A stretch of DNA of 64,000 nucleotides, from assembly GCA_016699515.1 (NCBI GenBank), contig CP064978.1, forward strand, positions 930,001-994,000, in the 5' to 3' direction. Positions 18,010 to 26,240 of this stretch are shown one piece after another. The position numbers were made by a program, and so were the translations under genes. Each line of letters begins with the position of its first letter. Position 1 is the stretch's first letter. The DNA is from Candidatus Peregrinibacteria bacterium. GTDB taxonomy: Bacteria > Patescibacteriota > Gracilibacteria > UM-FILTER-43-11. Below the pieces are notes generated by a model. It had not been told where the DNA came from and made no database searches. It saw only the letters and a program-made list of their open reading frames with translations.

Positions 18010-20904
18010 TTGAATAAAATAATTGTAAAAGGGGCTCGCGCCCATAATTTAAAGAACGTCGATGTAGAAATTCCACGCGATCAACTCGTGGTTTTAACCG
18101 GCCCTTCGGGCTCGGGCAAATCGTCGCTCGCGTTTGATACGATCTACGCCGAAGGTCAACGCAGGTATGTGGAAAGTTTGAGCACCTACGCGCGCCAGTT
18201 TTTACAATTGATGGAAAAACCCGATGTGGATTCGATTGAAGGTCTTTCGCCCGCTATTTCGATCGACCAAAAAACCGCCAGCCGCAATCCACGTTCAACC
18301 GTAGGAACGGTGACTGAGATTTATGATTATTTACGCCTTTTGTTTGCCAAGGTTGGCACGCCTCATTGCCCTGAATGCAATCGATTGATTCAACGTCAAT
18401 CAGCAAGCCAAATGGTGGATATTATTGCCGACATGCCCGAAGGCAAACGCTTTATGCTTTTGTCCCCTATCATTAAAGATCGAAAAGGATCGCACGAAAA
18501 AGTGATCGAAAAAATCAGAAAAGATGGTTTTGTGCGCTTCCGTGTGAATGGAACTATTTATACCGTCAATGAAACAGTTGCCTTGGATCCCAAAAAAAAG
18601 CATAGCATCGAAATTGTGGTCGATCGCTTGGTGGTGCGCGATTTAAAGAAAAAATGGGTCACGCTTCAATCGGGCGAAACCGTTGAAGAAAAAAATGAAG
18701 ATCGTTCGCGCTTGGCTGATTCCCTTGAAACTGCTTTGCGATACGGCGAAGGCATGATTAAGGTGGTGGATGCCGATACGAATGAAGAAGAGCTTTTTTC
18801 GGAAAATTTTGCCTGCGACCACTGCAACATTTCCATCCCCGAAATTCAGCCTCGCTCGTTCAGCTTTAATTCGCCCCATGGGGCATGTGAGGATTGTCAT
18901 GGCCTGGGAACCAAGCAAAAAATCAATCCCGATTTGGTGATGCCTAACCCCAAACTTACCATTGCCGAGGGAGCAATTTTGCCTTGGTCGAATTCGTCCA
19001 TGCGGCTGAATTGGTACAATGGACTTTTAAAAGAGGTGGGCAAAAAACACGGATTCAGTATCGATACGCCGATCGGCAAGCTGACCGATGAACAAGTGCG
19101 ACTGATCCTTTATGGCACTGGCGAAGAAACCTATCGCACCCATTACAGCTCGCAACACAACAGTCATGAATACACCACCACGTTTGAAGGCGTCATTCCC
19201 AATTTGGAGCGGCGCTATCACGAGTCCGAATCGGATTACGTGCGGCATAACATTGAACGTTTTATGGAAGAACTGGCCTGCGAAAGCTGTGGTGGACAAC
19301 GGCTTAAGCGCGAGGCGCTGAGCGTTCAAATCGATCAAAAGTCCATCATTGATGTGACCGAGTTTTCCGTGGAGCAGGCGCAAGCATTTTTTGCCAAATT
19401 CAAACCTGAACATCCCGATTACTCTTTGAATGATTCCCAATACGCCATTTCGAAATTGATCATTCAGGAAATTTCAAATCGCCTGGAGTTTTTGAACAAT
19501 GTGGGGCTTTCTTATTTAACGCTCAGTCGGGCGGCTAATACCCTTTCGGGCGGAGAAGCACAACGCATTCGCTTGGCCACTCAAATTGGCTCATCCCTTC
19601 AGGGAGTGCTTTATGTTTTGGATGAGCCGTCGATCGGATTGCATCAGCGTGATAACGATCGCCTGATTAAAACCATGGAGAATTTACGTGATTTGGGCAA
19701 TACCGTTTTGGTGGTGGAACATGACGAGGATACGATCAATGCCGCCGATTATGTACTGGATATCGGTCCGGCTGCCGGAAAACATGGAGGCTATGTGGTG
19801 GCAGCGGGAACCGCTGAAGAGATCAAGCAAAATAAACAATCGATCACCGGTGATTATTTATCGGGACGGAAACAGATTGAAATTCCGGCCAAGCGCCGCA
19901 AGGGCAGCAACCATTTTTTAGAGATACTAGGTGCCGAGGAACACAACCTTCGCAAGGTGAATGTGAAGATTCCTTTGAACTGTTTTATTGGCGTGACCGG
20001 TGTATCGGGCTCGGGAAAATCGTCATTGATCAATCATATTTTGTGCCCGGTGCTCAACACCAAGCTCAACCGTGCCAAGCAACGCGCCGGAAAACATGAG
20101 GCGATTAAAGGCATTGAACACTTGGACAAAATCATTAACATTGATCAATCCCCCATTGGCCGTACTCCCCGCAGTAACCCTGCCACCTACACCGGAGTGT
20201 TTACGAATATTCGCGAACTGTTTGCCTCAACCAGCGAGGCGCAATTGCGTGGCTACAAAGAAGGGCGCTTTAGTTTTAATGTAAAAGGCGGCCGTTGTGA
20301 ATCGTGCAAAGGAGACGGGATTGTGAAAATTGAAATGCACTTTCTACCGGATATTTATGTGCCTTGCGAAATTTGTAAAGGCAGACGCTACAATGCCGAA
20401 GCGCTGGAAATTACCTGGAGGGGCAGCAACATTGCCGACGTTCTGGACATGACGGTGAACGAAGCGCTGGAAGCCTTTGAAAGCATTCCACAAATCAAGA
20501 GCAAATTGGAAACCTTGCAAGATGTGGGATTGGGATACATTCACTTGGGTCAGAGCGCCACCACGCTTTCGGGTGGAGAGGCTCAGCGGGTCAAGCTGGC
20601 TACCGAGCTGGCTAAACGTGCTACCGGCCGCACCATTTATGTGTTGGATGAACCCACCACCGGGCTTCATTTTGACGACGTTAAAAAACTGCTGAATGTA
20701 CTTCAGGCCTTGGTAGATAAAGGAAATACGGTGCTGACCATCGAACACAATTTGGATGTGATCAAGTCGGTGGATTATGTGATCGATTTAGGGCCCGAAG
20801 GTGGCACCGGGGGCGGCAACATTGTATGCACCGGTACGCCCGAAGAAGTGGCCAAGCACAAAGAAAGCCACACCGGACGCTATTTGGCGAAAATGCTTCT
20901 TTAA
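18010..20904 (+). CDS. uvrA: Excinuclease ABC subunit A
   Basis: A complete 964-residue UvrA, the damage-sensing ATPase of nucleotide excision repair. Two ABC modules are seen: Walker A GPSGSGKSS near residue 31 and GVSGSGKSS near 660, and signatures LSGGEAQRIRLA and LSGGEAQRVKLA. Zinc-module cysteines are present (CPEC, CDHC..CEDC, CESC, and CESC..CEIC). The start is TTG at 18010, giving MNKIIVKGARAHNLK, which fits the family N-terminus exactly. No frame error occurs in 2.9 kb, in contrast to dnaK. With lexA at 62486 it shows a DNA-damage response, though no LexA box is seen at uvrA. Confidence 0.98.
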   Translation: MNKIIVKGARAHNLKNVDVEIPRDQLVVLTGPSGSGKSSLAFDTIYAEGQRRYVESLSTYARQFLQLMEKPDVDSIEGLSPAISIDQKTASRNPRSTVGTVTEIYDYLRLLFAKVGTPHCPECNRLIQRQSASQMVDIIADMPEGKRFMLLSPIIKDRKGSHEKVIEKIRKDGFVRFRVNGTIYTVNETVALDPKKKHSIEIVVDRLVVRDLKKKWVTLQSGETVEEKNEDRSRLADSLETALRYGEGMIKVVDADTNEEELFSENFACDHCNISIPEIQPRSFSFNSPHGACEDCHGLGTKQKINPDLVMPNPKLTIAEGAILPWSNSSMRLNWYNGLLKEVGKKHGFSIDTPIGKLTDEQVRLILYGTGEETYRTHYSSQHNSHEYTTTFEGVIPNLERRYHESESDYVRHNIERFMEELACESCGGQRLKREALSVQIDQKSIIDVTEFSVEQAQAFFAKFKPEHPDYSLNDSQYAISKLIIQEISNRLEFLNNVGLSYLTLSRAANTLSGGEAQRIRLATQIGSSLQGVLYVLDEPSIGLHQRDNDRLIKTMENLRDLGNTVLVVEHDEDTINAADYVLDIGPAAGKHGGYVVAAGTAEEIKQNKQSITGDYLSGRKQIEIPAKRRKGSNHFLEILGAEEHNLRKVNVKIPLNCFIGVTGVSGSGKSSLINHILCPVLNTKLNRAKQRAGKHEAIKGIEHLDKIINIDQSPIGRTPRSNPATYTGVFTNIRELFASTSEAQLRGYKEGRFSFNVKGGRCESCKGDGIVKIEMHFLPDIYVPCEICKGRRYNAEALEITWRGSNIADVLDMTVNEALEAFESIPQIKSKLETLQDVGLGYIHLGQSATTLSGGEAQRVKLATELAKRATGRTIYVLDEPTTGLHFDDVKKLLNVLQALVDKGNTVLTIEHNLDVIKSVDYVIDLGPEGGTGGGNIVCTGTPEEVAKHKESHTGRYLAKMLL

Positions 20905-20986
20905 ATTACTTATTATCAATTATTTATTACTTATTAACTGCTCGTTCAAATTCCCTGCCAGTTAATAAGTAATGGTTAATAAGTAA
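20905..20986. terminator. Bidirectional hairpin between convergent uvrA and phosphatase gene
   Basis: TTACTTATTAACTG (20927-20940) and CAGTTAATAAGTAA (20959-20972) form a perfect 14-bp stem with an 18-nt loop. Surrounding bases repeat the TTATTTATTACTTATT word. It is AT-rich with no clean U-run; a transcript-end role is inferred from the convergent genes. Confidence 0.55.
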
Positions 20987-21790
20987 TTATTCGCTGCGTT
21001 TAGCAACCAATAGTGTCATATCATCTTGTTGAGGGGCTCCCCCCATGAATGACTGAATGTCTTTAGCAACACGGTCCATAATGGTATTGGCACTTTTGTG
21101 ATGCGCGTTTTTTACAATCGCATTCATCAACCGCTCCATCCCGTATTGCTCTCGGTGGTCGCGGCGCGCCTCTAGCACCCCGTCGGTATACAGTACGGCA
21201 ATGTCGTTGGGCTGCATTTCGATTTGATGCGTGGTGATTCGTGCCGATAGGTCGGGCACCATTCCCAATGCCATTCCTCCGATTGGCAAGAGCTCGACTT
21301 GATTTTGTTCAGCACGATACAACAAAATAGGGTAATGGCCGGCCTGTGTAAACGAAAGCGTATTGATGGCGTGATTCCAATTGGCCATCACCATGGTCAT
21401 AATGAATTCAGAACTGAATTTTCGGTGAAATACCTGATTCAAGGCGATCAAAATTTCTTCGGTGGAACGATATTGATTCATGAATGCGGTGATGAGCGCA
21501 TTATTTAACACCGCAATTAAACTTGCGGGCATCCCGTGCCCCATCACATCGCTCACATAAAACATCAAATTTCCTTCATCCACGGGCAAAAAATCGTAGT
21601 CATCCCCGCCCACCGTTTCGGCCTGCCACAAACCCGCTGCCAGATCGAGATTGGGCACTTGTGGCACCGATTGAGGCAATAGTTCGCGCTGGATGCGTCC
21701 AGCGAGTTCTAGCTCTTTTATCATTTGCTGCAAACCAAATTGGGTTTGAAGATAAGGAGTTTTTTGATCGGTAGGGGTCCATTTAGGCAT
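20987..21790 (-). CDS. RsbU/SpoIIE-type PP2C phosphatase, soluble
   Basis: A 267-residue serine phosphatase domain preceded by a short helical segment. Metal-binding motifs are VGGDDYDFLP, SDVMGHGMPASL, YTDGVLEA and QQDDMTLLV. I prefer ATG 21790 (MPKWTPTDQ), which overlaps the upstream stop (ATGCCTAA), over the longer start at 21808. Members dephosphorylate anti-sigma-factor antagonists (STAS proteins) in partner-switching pathways. No STAS or kinase partner is in the window. The catalytic domain is very similar to that of the upstream gene, so the pair looks like a duplication. Confidence 0.9.
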   Translation of the reverse strand: MPKWTPTDQKTPYLQTQFGLQQMIKELELAGRIQRELLPQSVPQVPNLDLAAGLWQAETVGGDDYDFLPVDEGNLMFYVSDVMGHGMPASLIAVLNNALITAFMNQYRSTEEILIALNQVFHRKFSSEFIMTMVMANWNHAINTLSFTQAGHYPILLYRAEQNQVELLPIGGMALGMVPDLSARITTHQIEMQPNDIAVLYTDGVLEARRDHREQYGMERLMNAIVKNAHHKSANTIMDRVAKDIQSFMGGAPQQDDMTLLVAKRSE

Positions 21791-23357
21791 CGGTTTTTTT
21801 AATAACAATTAAAGTGATATCGTCGGCTTGGGGATAACTGCCCATGTAGTCACGCACATCTTTCATAATTCCATCATGAATCTCGCGCGCTGTATTTAAA
21901 TGACTGTTTTTTAAAACTGATTCTTTAAAACGCTCCATTCCATAATTTTTAGTGGGGGCTGACCAAGCCTCGGGAATCCCGTCGGTGTAAAGTACAATCA
22001 CGTCTCCTTGAGCTATTTTGACCGACTCCGTTTTAACCACTTTGCTCACGTCGGGAACCATTCCCAATGCCATTCCTCCGGACGATAACACTTTGAGTTC
22101 GTTTCCACTCACATGGATCATGGGGTCGTGCCCGGCCTGGGTAAAATGAATGGTGGAATCGGAAACCGACCAAATCGCCATCAACATTGTCATGAAAACA
22201 TCTGCACGTGTTTTGGCTTTTAAAATACGGTTCAAATGGATCACTAATTCTTGAGTGGTGTTGTACCGATCCATAAAAGCCGGGACCAATGCATTGTTAA
22301 TGGCAGAAACCAATCCGTCCGAAACTCCATGGCCGGTTACGTCGGCAATGTAAAAAAGCAATTGGTCGTCCCCAATGGGAATGAAGTCGTAACAATCTCC
22401 CCCCACCTCTTCGGCCGATTTTAAGCTCGCCGCCATATCCAACCCTTTCATAACCGGCAGTTCGGTTGGTAGTAACGCGCGCTGAATTTCTCCGGCCAAT
22501 TCCAACTCACGCGTGAGCTTTTCTTTTTCCACCAATTGGTCGGTACTATTTTTTAAATCAGCCGCCATTCGATTGAACGTTTGGGCCAATTGCCCCATTT
22601 CGTTTTTGGTATTCACATCGATGTGAGTGTCCAGATCTCCTTTACCAATTTTCAACGCTCCTTGAGTGAGAGTTTTGATCGGCTTGGTAATTTGTCCGGC
22701 AATGATTTGCCCCACCGCTAACGTAATTAAAATGCCCAGCGCCGCCAGAATGATCATGGAATTGCGTGTGGTGCGAATCCGTTCGGCCAAGGCTTGATAC
22801 GTGACGCCGTAGCGCACCGAAAATGCGCGGAGAGAATTGTTGGGATCGCGAAAGGGATAAATCACGTCGCTGATCTGCTCGTCTGCAGAAATAGGATCCG
22901 CTTGCGCTCCATTAAAATCTGTAAAATCCACTTCGGTTTGGCCTTCGGAACGACTGAGATACACCACACGACCTTCGACGGTTTTTACCGATGGTAAAAT
23001 CGCCTGAATGCGCTCCAACAATTCTTCGTCAACCAATTTTACCTGATTATTGGCCGACTGATAGAGCGCCTCACCAGCGTAATTGAATACCCCCATTCCA
23101 TCGATATCTTCGTTTAAGTTAAAAATTTCGGCTTCAACGCGCTTAAAATAAACATCGATGCCTTGCAACAAATTATTCTCGTAATTGGCGATCACGCGCT
23201 CGTGGGTCAAATCGGCAAAGCTGATGGCATTTTCAAAAATATCCAAGTTAATTTCCTTCACCTTTTGGTTGACTACAAAATAAGCGGTGGTGATTAAGGT
23301 GAGCAAAATCACAAACGAGGTTCCGGCAATGATTTGAGCACGAATAGAACGGAGCAT
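21783..23357 (-). CDS. Membrane sensor phosphatase: periplasmic domain, HAMP, RsbU-type PP2C
   Basis: About 524 residues. From the chosen ATG (23355-23357, MLRSIRAQIIAG) it has a first membrane helix (FVILLTLITTAYFVV), a periplasmic sensor region of about 180 residues, a second helix (MIILAALGILITLAVGQIIAG), a HAMP linker (ITKPIKTLTQGALKIGKGDLDTH), and a PP2C domain with VGGDCYDFIP, IADVTGHGVSD, YTDGIPEA and QADDITLIV. An upstream in-frame Met at 23423 is possible but has no better context. Its stop overlaps the start of the soluble phosphatase gene, so the two are one operon. Confidence 0.9.
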   Translation of the reverse strand: MLRSIRAQIIAGTSFVILLTLITTAYFVVNQKVKEINLDIFENAISFADLTHERVIANYENNLLQGIDVYFKRVEAEIFNLNEDIDGMGVFNYAGEALYQSANNQVKLVDEELLERIQAILPSVKTVEGRVVYLSRSEGQTEVDFTDFNGAQADPISADEQISDVIYPFRDPNNSLRAFSVRYGVTYQALAERIRTTRNSMIILAALGILITLAVGQIIAGQITKPIKTLTQGALKIGKGDLDTHIDVNTKNEMGQLAQTFNRMAADLKNSTDQLVEKEKLTRELELAGEIQRALLPTELPVMKGLDMAASLKSAEEVGGDCYDFIPIGDDQLLFYIADVTGHGVSDGLVSAINNALVPAFMDRYNTTQELVIHLNRILKAKTRADVFMTMLMAIWSVSDSTIHFTQAGHDPMIHVSGNELKVLSSGGMALGMVPDVSKVVKTESVKIAQGDVIVLYTDGIPEAWSAPTKNYGMERFKESVLKNSHLNTAREIHDGIMKDVRDYMGSYPQADDITLIVIKKTDA

Positions 23358-23475
23358 CGAAGAAAGATTAATCTTTTTATTATAGCATTTTTCCCTCGAA
23401 AATTCAATGGTAAAACTTGACAAGTAGGCATGCTATTTGGTTTAATTTTCCCCTTAACCCCTAACCCATTGCCCT

Positions 23476-24132
23476 ATGGGACGAGCCGGAAAAAAGCCTT
23501 CTATTCGACACAATGAAAATGAAGCAATAAAATCCCTTTTAAGAGCCTCAAAAGCCCAAAACTTTGGGCCGGACCAAATGCCCCTAGCAACCAATGGCAG
23601 GCCTGATTTTTTGATTTGCGGCGCCGTACGCGACGCGCTTTTTAGTGTTTTTAAATTATCGGGCACTCTTGCCTCCGATAACATTCCAGCACTAAAGGAG
23701 CGCTTGGATGATTTACAACTTGAGTTAATGGAAACAATGGAGGCGAGCGGGTTGAACGAAGGACCACTCACTAATGCACGCGCCTTGGTGGATCAAGTTT
23801 TGCAAGCTGCTGGATATGACCCCGAGGCATTTGGAGGAACCGAGGAAATCTATAACTACAAAACGCACCAAAAAGAACCGCATGGTCGAACTATGTCTCT
23901 GCAAGATTTATGCACAGCTCTCGATCGGCTACCTGTCACCGATGCGCTACAAGCGTTGCGACAGGGCGTTTTAGAAGCCTTGAAGGCGAACGAAGATTTA
24001 CAAACCGACCTTAGACTACGATGGGTTGATGAGCAAATGCAAAACCTAGGCGTTGTTAAGCCCAGCGCAGATCAAGGGAAAACACCAAAAAAACATGTGG
24101 GGCCCCGTAGCAATCGTTGGGAATATAGGTAA
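23476..24132 (+). CDS. Hypothetical protein, unrecognised
   Basis: A 218-residue soluble protein, highly charged and mostly helical, with a basic N-terminus (MGRAGKKPSIRH) and a Lys/Arg-rich C-terminus. It has no signal peptide or membrane helix, and no motif I can name. It is convergent with the PAP2-like gene with a 2-bp gap. The frame is complete with normal codon use, so it is probably real. Confidence 0.6.
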   Translation: MGRAGKKPSIRHNENEAIKSLLRASKAQNFGPDQMPLATNGRPDFLICGAVRDALFSVFKLSGTLASDNIPALKERLDDLQLELMETMEASGLNEGPLTNARALVDQVLQAAGYDPEAFGGTEEIYNYKTHQKEPHGRTMSLQDLCTALDRLPVTDALQALRQGVLEALKANEDLQTDLRLRWVDEQMQNLGVVKPSADQGKTPKKHVGPRSNRWEYR

Positions 24133-24134
24133 GC

Positions 24135-24539
24135 CTAAACCGTCAACAAAATAAAGGCCACTGTTGCCCCAAACAACGCCCCCACAATCACTTCGATGTG
24201 AGTGTGACCGAGCGATTCTTCGAGTTTGGCTTTGGGCATTAGTTTGTTTAGCCAGTAGGCGTGTTGACCGGCTTCGTTGCGCACATTGATGGCGTCATAC
24301 ATCACCACCAGTGCCACCACTGCGCTGGTCATAAACGCGGTGCTTTGAAGTCCTTCGCGGTAGGCCACCACCACCACCAATGCGGATACAAACGATGAAT
24401 GGCCACTGGGCATTCCCCCGGTGTTGATGAAGCGGATTTTGTGACGTTGACGAAAAAGATCCACCATTGCCTTGGCAATTTCGGCAGCCAAAATGGCCAC
24501 AAAAGGGATCGAAATGGGATATTCGCGAAAGAATTCCAT
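24135..24539 (-). CDS. Divergent PAP2-family membrane protein (DUF212/YuiD-like)
   Basis: A 134-residue protein with about four membrane helices. GGMPSGHSSFVSAL and the later ESLGHTHIEVIVGALFG match the divergent PAP2 family, whose GHS and H motifs resemble the acid-phosphatase site. YDAINVRNEAG between them is also typical. Its substrate is unknown. It is divergent from the lipoprotein gene at 24649. Confidence 0.88.
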   Translation of the reverse strand: MEFFREYPISIPFVAILAAEIAKAMVDLFRQRHKIRFINTGGMPSGHSSFVSALVVVVAYREGLQSTAFMTSAVVALVVMYDAINVRNEAGQHAYWLNKLMPKAKLEESLGHTHIEVIVGALFGATVAFILLTV

Positions 24540-24600
24540 GACAAAAATTTATTACGCTTATTCTAAGTTAAAAAGGGGGGTCCATGCAAGCGTTGTCGGG

Positions 24601-24629
24601 TTGTTTGTTTCCCTGTTCTATGGTACTAT
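24601..24629 (+). promoter_or_regulatory. Extended -10 promoter for lipoprotein gene
   Basis: TTGTTT (24601-24606), 17-bp spacer, TACTAT (24624-24629) preceded by TGG. It lies 20 bp before the ATG at 24649. Confidence 0.6.
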
Positions 24630-24648
24630 CCGATCAAACACAAATCCA

Positions 24649-25203
24649 ATGACATACTTATTTAAACGGCTCATTGCTTCGGCAATGCTTATCGTCACCC
24701 TTACGGCTTGCGGCGGATCCACACCCCCCGAGGACACCCTTCAAACCTATCAGGGCGATCATTTCACGATCAGCGTTCCCAAGGAGTGGGAAGTTTTGAC
24801 GCGCTCTGATTTTTTTGCCGATATTCCTCAGCAGGCTTTGGTGGCCTTTACCAGCCCCGAAGGTTACGACGGGTTCTTTTTGAACATTAGCGTATTGGGT
24901 GAAGACCTAAATCAAGCCGTTTCTTCGATCGATTATGGACGTGCCAATATTAATTTAGCCAATCAAAACGTGGTGGACTACGAAAAAATACAAGAGGCCA
25001 CGCTCGACGTGGGTGAACAAAAAGCCTTGGTTCATATTTTCCACGGGCGACTAAATCCGAGCGAGAAATTGATACGTTTTGTGCAAATGTATGTTACCAG
25101 CGGAGAAATGGGTTATGTTGTTTCGGCAGGAATGCTGCCCGACACCCCCAAAGATATTCGTGATCAAATAGGAGCGGCAGTGACCAGCTTTCGGTTGCAG
25201 TAA
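24649..25203 (+). CDS. Lipoprotein with a PsbP/MOG1-like pattern, function unknown
   Basis: The start at 24649 gives a basic N-terminus, hydrophobic stretch and lipobox LTAC with Cys21, a classic lipoprotein signal. A longer upstream reading would bury the signal. The mature part, about 164 residues (TYQGDHFTISVPKEWEVLTR... ...AAVTSFRL), has the small beta-alpha-beta pattern seen in many surface lipoproteins; the phrase F.isvPk.W also occurs in the protease gene at 42863. No specific function is assigned. Confidence 0.75.
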   Translation: MTYLFKRLIASAMLIVTLTACGGSTPPEDTLQTYQGDHFTISVPKEWEVLTRSDFFADIPQQALVAFTSPEGYDGFFLNISVLGEDLNQAVSSIDYGRANINLANQNVVDYEKIQEATLDVGEQKALVHIFHGRLNPSEKLIRFVQMYVTSGEMGYVVSAGMLPDTPKDIRDQIGAAVTSFRLQ

Positions 25204-25273
25204 TTTTATAACCTTGGTATTCGAGTTGCTTTTATTGGGCAACTTTGTTAAAAATGCCTTGCACCCAAAATAA

Positions 25274-25377
25274 GGTACCGTGGCGAAGCCTGCCTACCGG
25301 TAGGTAGGTTGGCTCATTTTCTACCATGGTGCAATCAAGGTTCCGCTCGCGCAGGTTTCAAGAGCGCTCAAATCAAA
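25274..25377 (+). repeat. Degenerate tRNA-Cys copy split by a 20-bp palindrome
   Basis: GGTACCGTGGCGAAG (25274-25288) equals the first 15 bases of the intact tRNA-Cys at 25378. It is then broken by CCTGCCTACCGGTAGGTAGG (25289-25308) and resumes with TTGGCT (25309-25314), the very next tRNA bases. The rest is diverged, with a recognisable GCGCAGGTTTC T-arm-like part. It cannot fold into a complete tRNA. Confidence 0.75.
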
Positions 25378-25454
25378 GGTACCGTGGCGAAGTTGGCTAA
25401 CGCTGGGCTCTGCAAAAGCTCCATTCGCAGGTTCGAGTCCCGCCGGTACCTCCA
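25378..25454 (+). tRNA. tRNA-Cys (GCA), CCA encoded
   Basis: Acceptor GGTACCG pairs with CGGTACC. The D-arm is GCGA..CGC. The anticodon stem GGGCT/AGCTC encloses loop CTGCAAA with anticodon GCA. The T-arm loop TTCGAGT has one A-C mismatch in its stem. Discriminator T73 is the base expected for cysteine, and CCA is encoded. It is flanked on both sides by partial copies of itself. Confidence 0.9.
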
Positions 25455-25526
25455 TTAATAATAGACTAAGTCGGCGGACGAGAAGTTGATCCGCCGCAGG
25501 CGGAAGTCCCGCCGGTACCTCCATTC
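25455..25526 (+). repeat. Partial tRNA-Cys 3' copy
   Basis: AGTCCCGCCGGTACCTCCATT at 25505-25525 repeats 25436-25456 of the tRNA exactly (21 bp; quoted in two parts it spans the T-arm end, acceptor and CCA). The preceding TCCGCCGCAGGCGGA is another small palindrome. The arrangement resembles decayed tandem tRNAs or a residual attachment-site duplication. Confidence 0.7.
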
Positions 25527-25544
25527 ATTTTTACCTGTTGCCCA

Positions 25545-26240
25545 ATGTCTTCCTCGTCCGAAGTGGCTCTTTCACCATCGGTAATTCAGCGCCACGAAGG
25601 CTTGGGGATAGATTATGTTAAACGGCCTGGCGGACTACCTGACCTGATTAAACTCACGCGTCGCCGACTCCTTTTGACTCCCCGACCTTTTGCCACTACA
25701 AAAACTCATTACACCTTCTGCGTTTTGGGCCATACCGTTCACATCGAAGTGGATCGCGAAGCGACGCCGGAAGCGGAAAGCTTAAAACAAGTCGAACTGT
25801 TTGCTGAAGAGCTGGCGAATTTTTTACGCATAAAACAGCAAGAAGTAGTTCAGTTAGGCAATGAGGCCTCTCATTTTGAGCAACTCATTGCAGCGTTGGG
25901 CCAGGGCAACGCTTGGATTATTACCAGTGTGTTCCGGTTCGCCCATTCGGTGCGCAACGTATTTCATTTTCGATCCCCTTTTGTTAAACGATATACGCAA
26001 AATCATAGCAATTTGCTGTCGGACACCTTATCGATTGTTCAACAATCTATCCAGTCGGTTGAAACTTTACACCAACAATTAAACAATACTGGTGATGACT
26101 ATTCAAATTCATTGCAAGAACTCTTGGGGAAAATATTGGCTGATCTGAATGCTTTAAGTAGTTCATTCGCATGCCAGATAGCGGCACAAAGCGCGATCCG
26201 AAACATCTTGGGCTACAACGACAGTCGCTCAACCTTATAA
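25545..26240 (+). CDS. Hypothetical helical protein, unrecognised
   Basis: A 231-residue soluble protein. After a Ser-rich start there is a possible small beta region (THYTFCVLGHTVHIEVD, residues 51-67), then mainly helices with coiled-coil-like heptads (SLKQVELFAEELANFLRIKQ; TLSIVQQSIQSVETLHQQLN). No signal or membrane helix. It follows the tRNA-Cys array. Its 3' end overlaps the convergent dehydrogenase gene by 28 bp. Confidence 0.55.
   Translation: MSSSSEVALSPSVIQRHEGLGIDYVKRPGGLPDLIKLTRRRLLLTPRPFATTKTHYTFCVLGHTVHIEVDREATPEAESLKQVELFAEELANFLRIKQQEVVQLGNEASHFEQLIAALGQGNAWIITSVFRFAHSVRNVFHFRSPFVKRYTQNHSNLLSDTLSIVQQSIQSVETLHQQLNNTGDDYSNSLQELLGKILADLNALSSSFACQIAAQSAIRNILGYNDSRSTL

Noticed and set aside
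25436..25525. Integrated element with attachment sites at tRNA-Cys
   Set aside because: The repeats are only 69 bp apart and no integrase or cargo genes lie between them; tandem tRNA decay explains them more simply.
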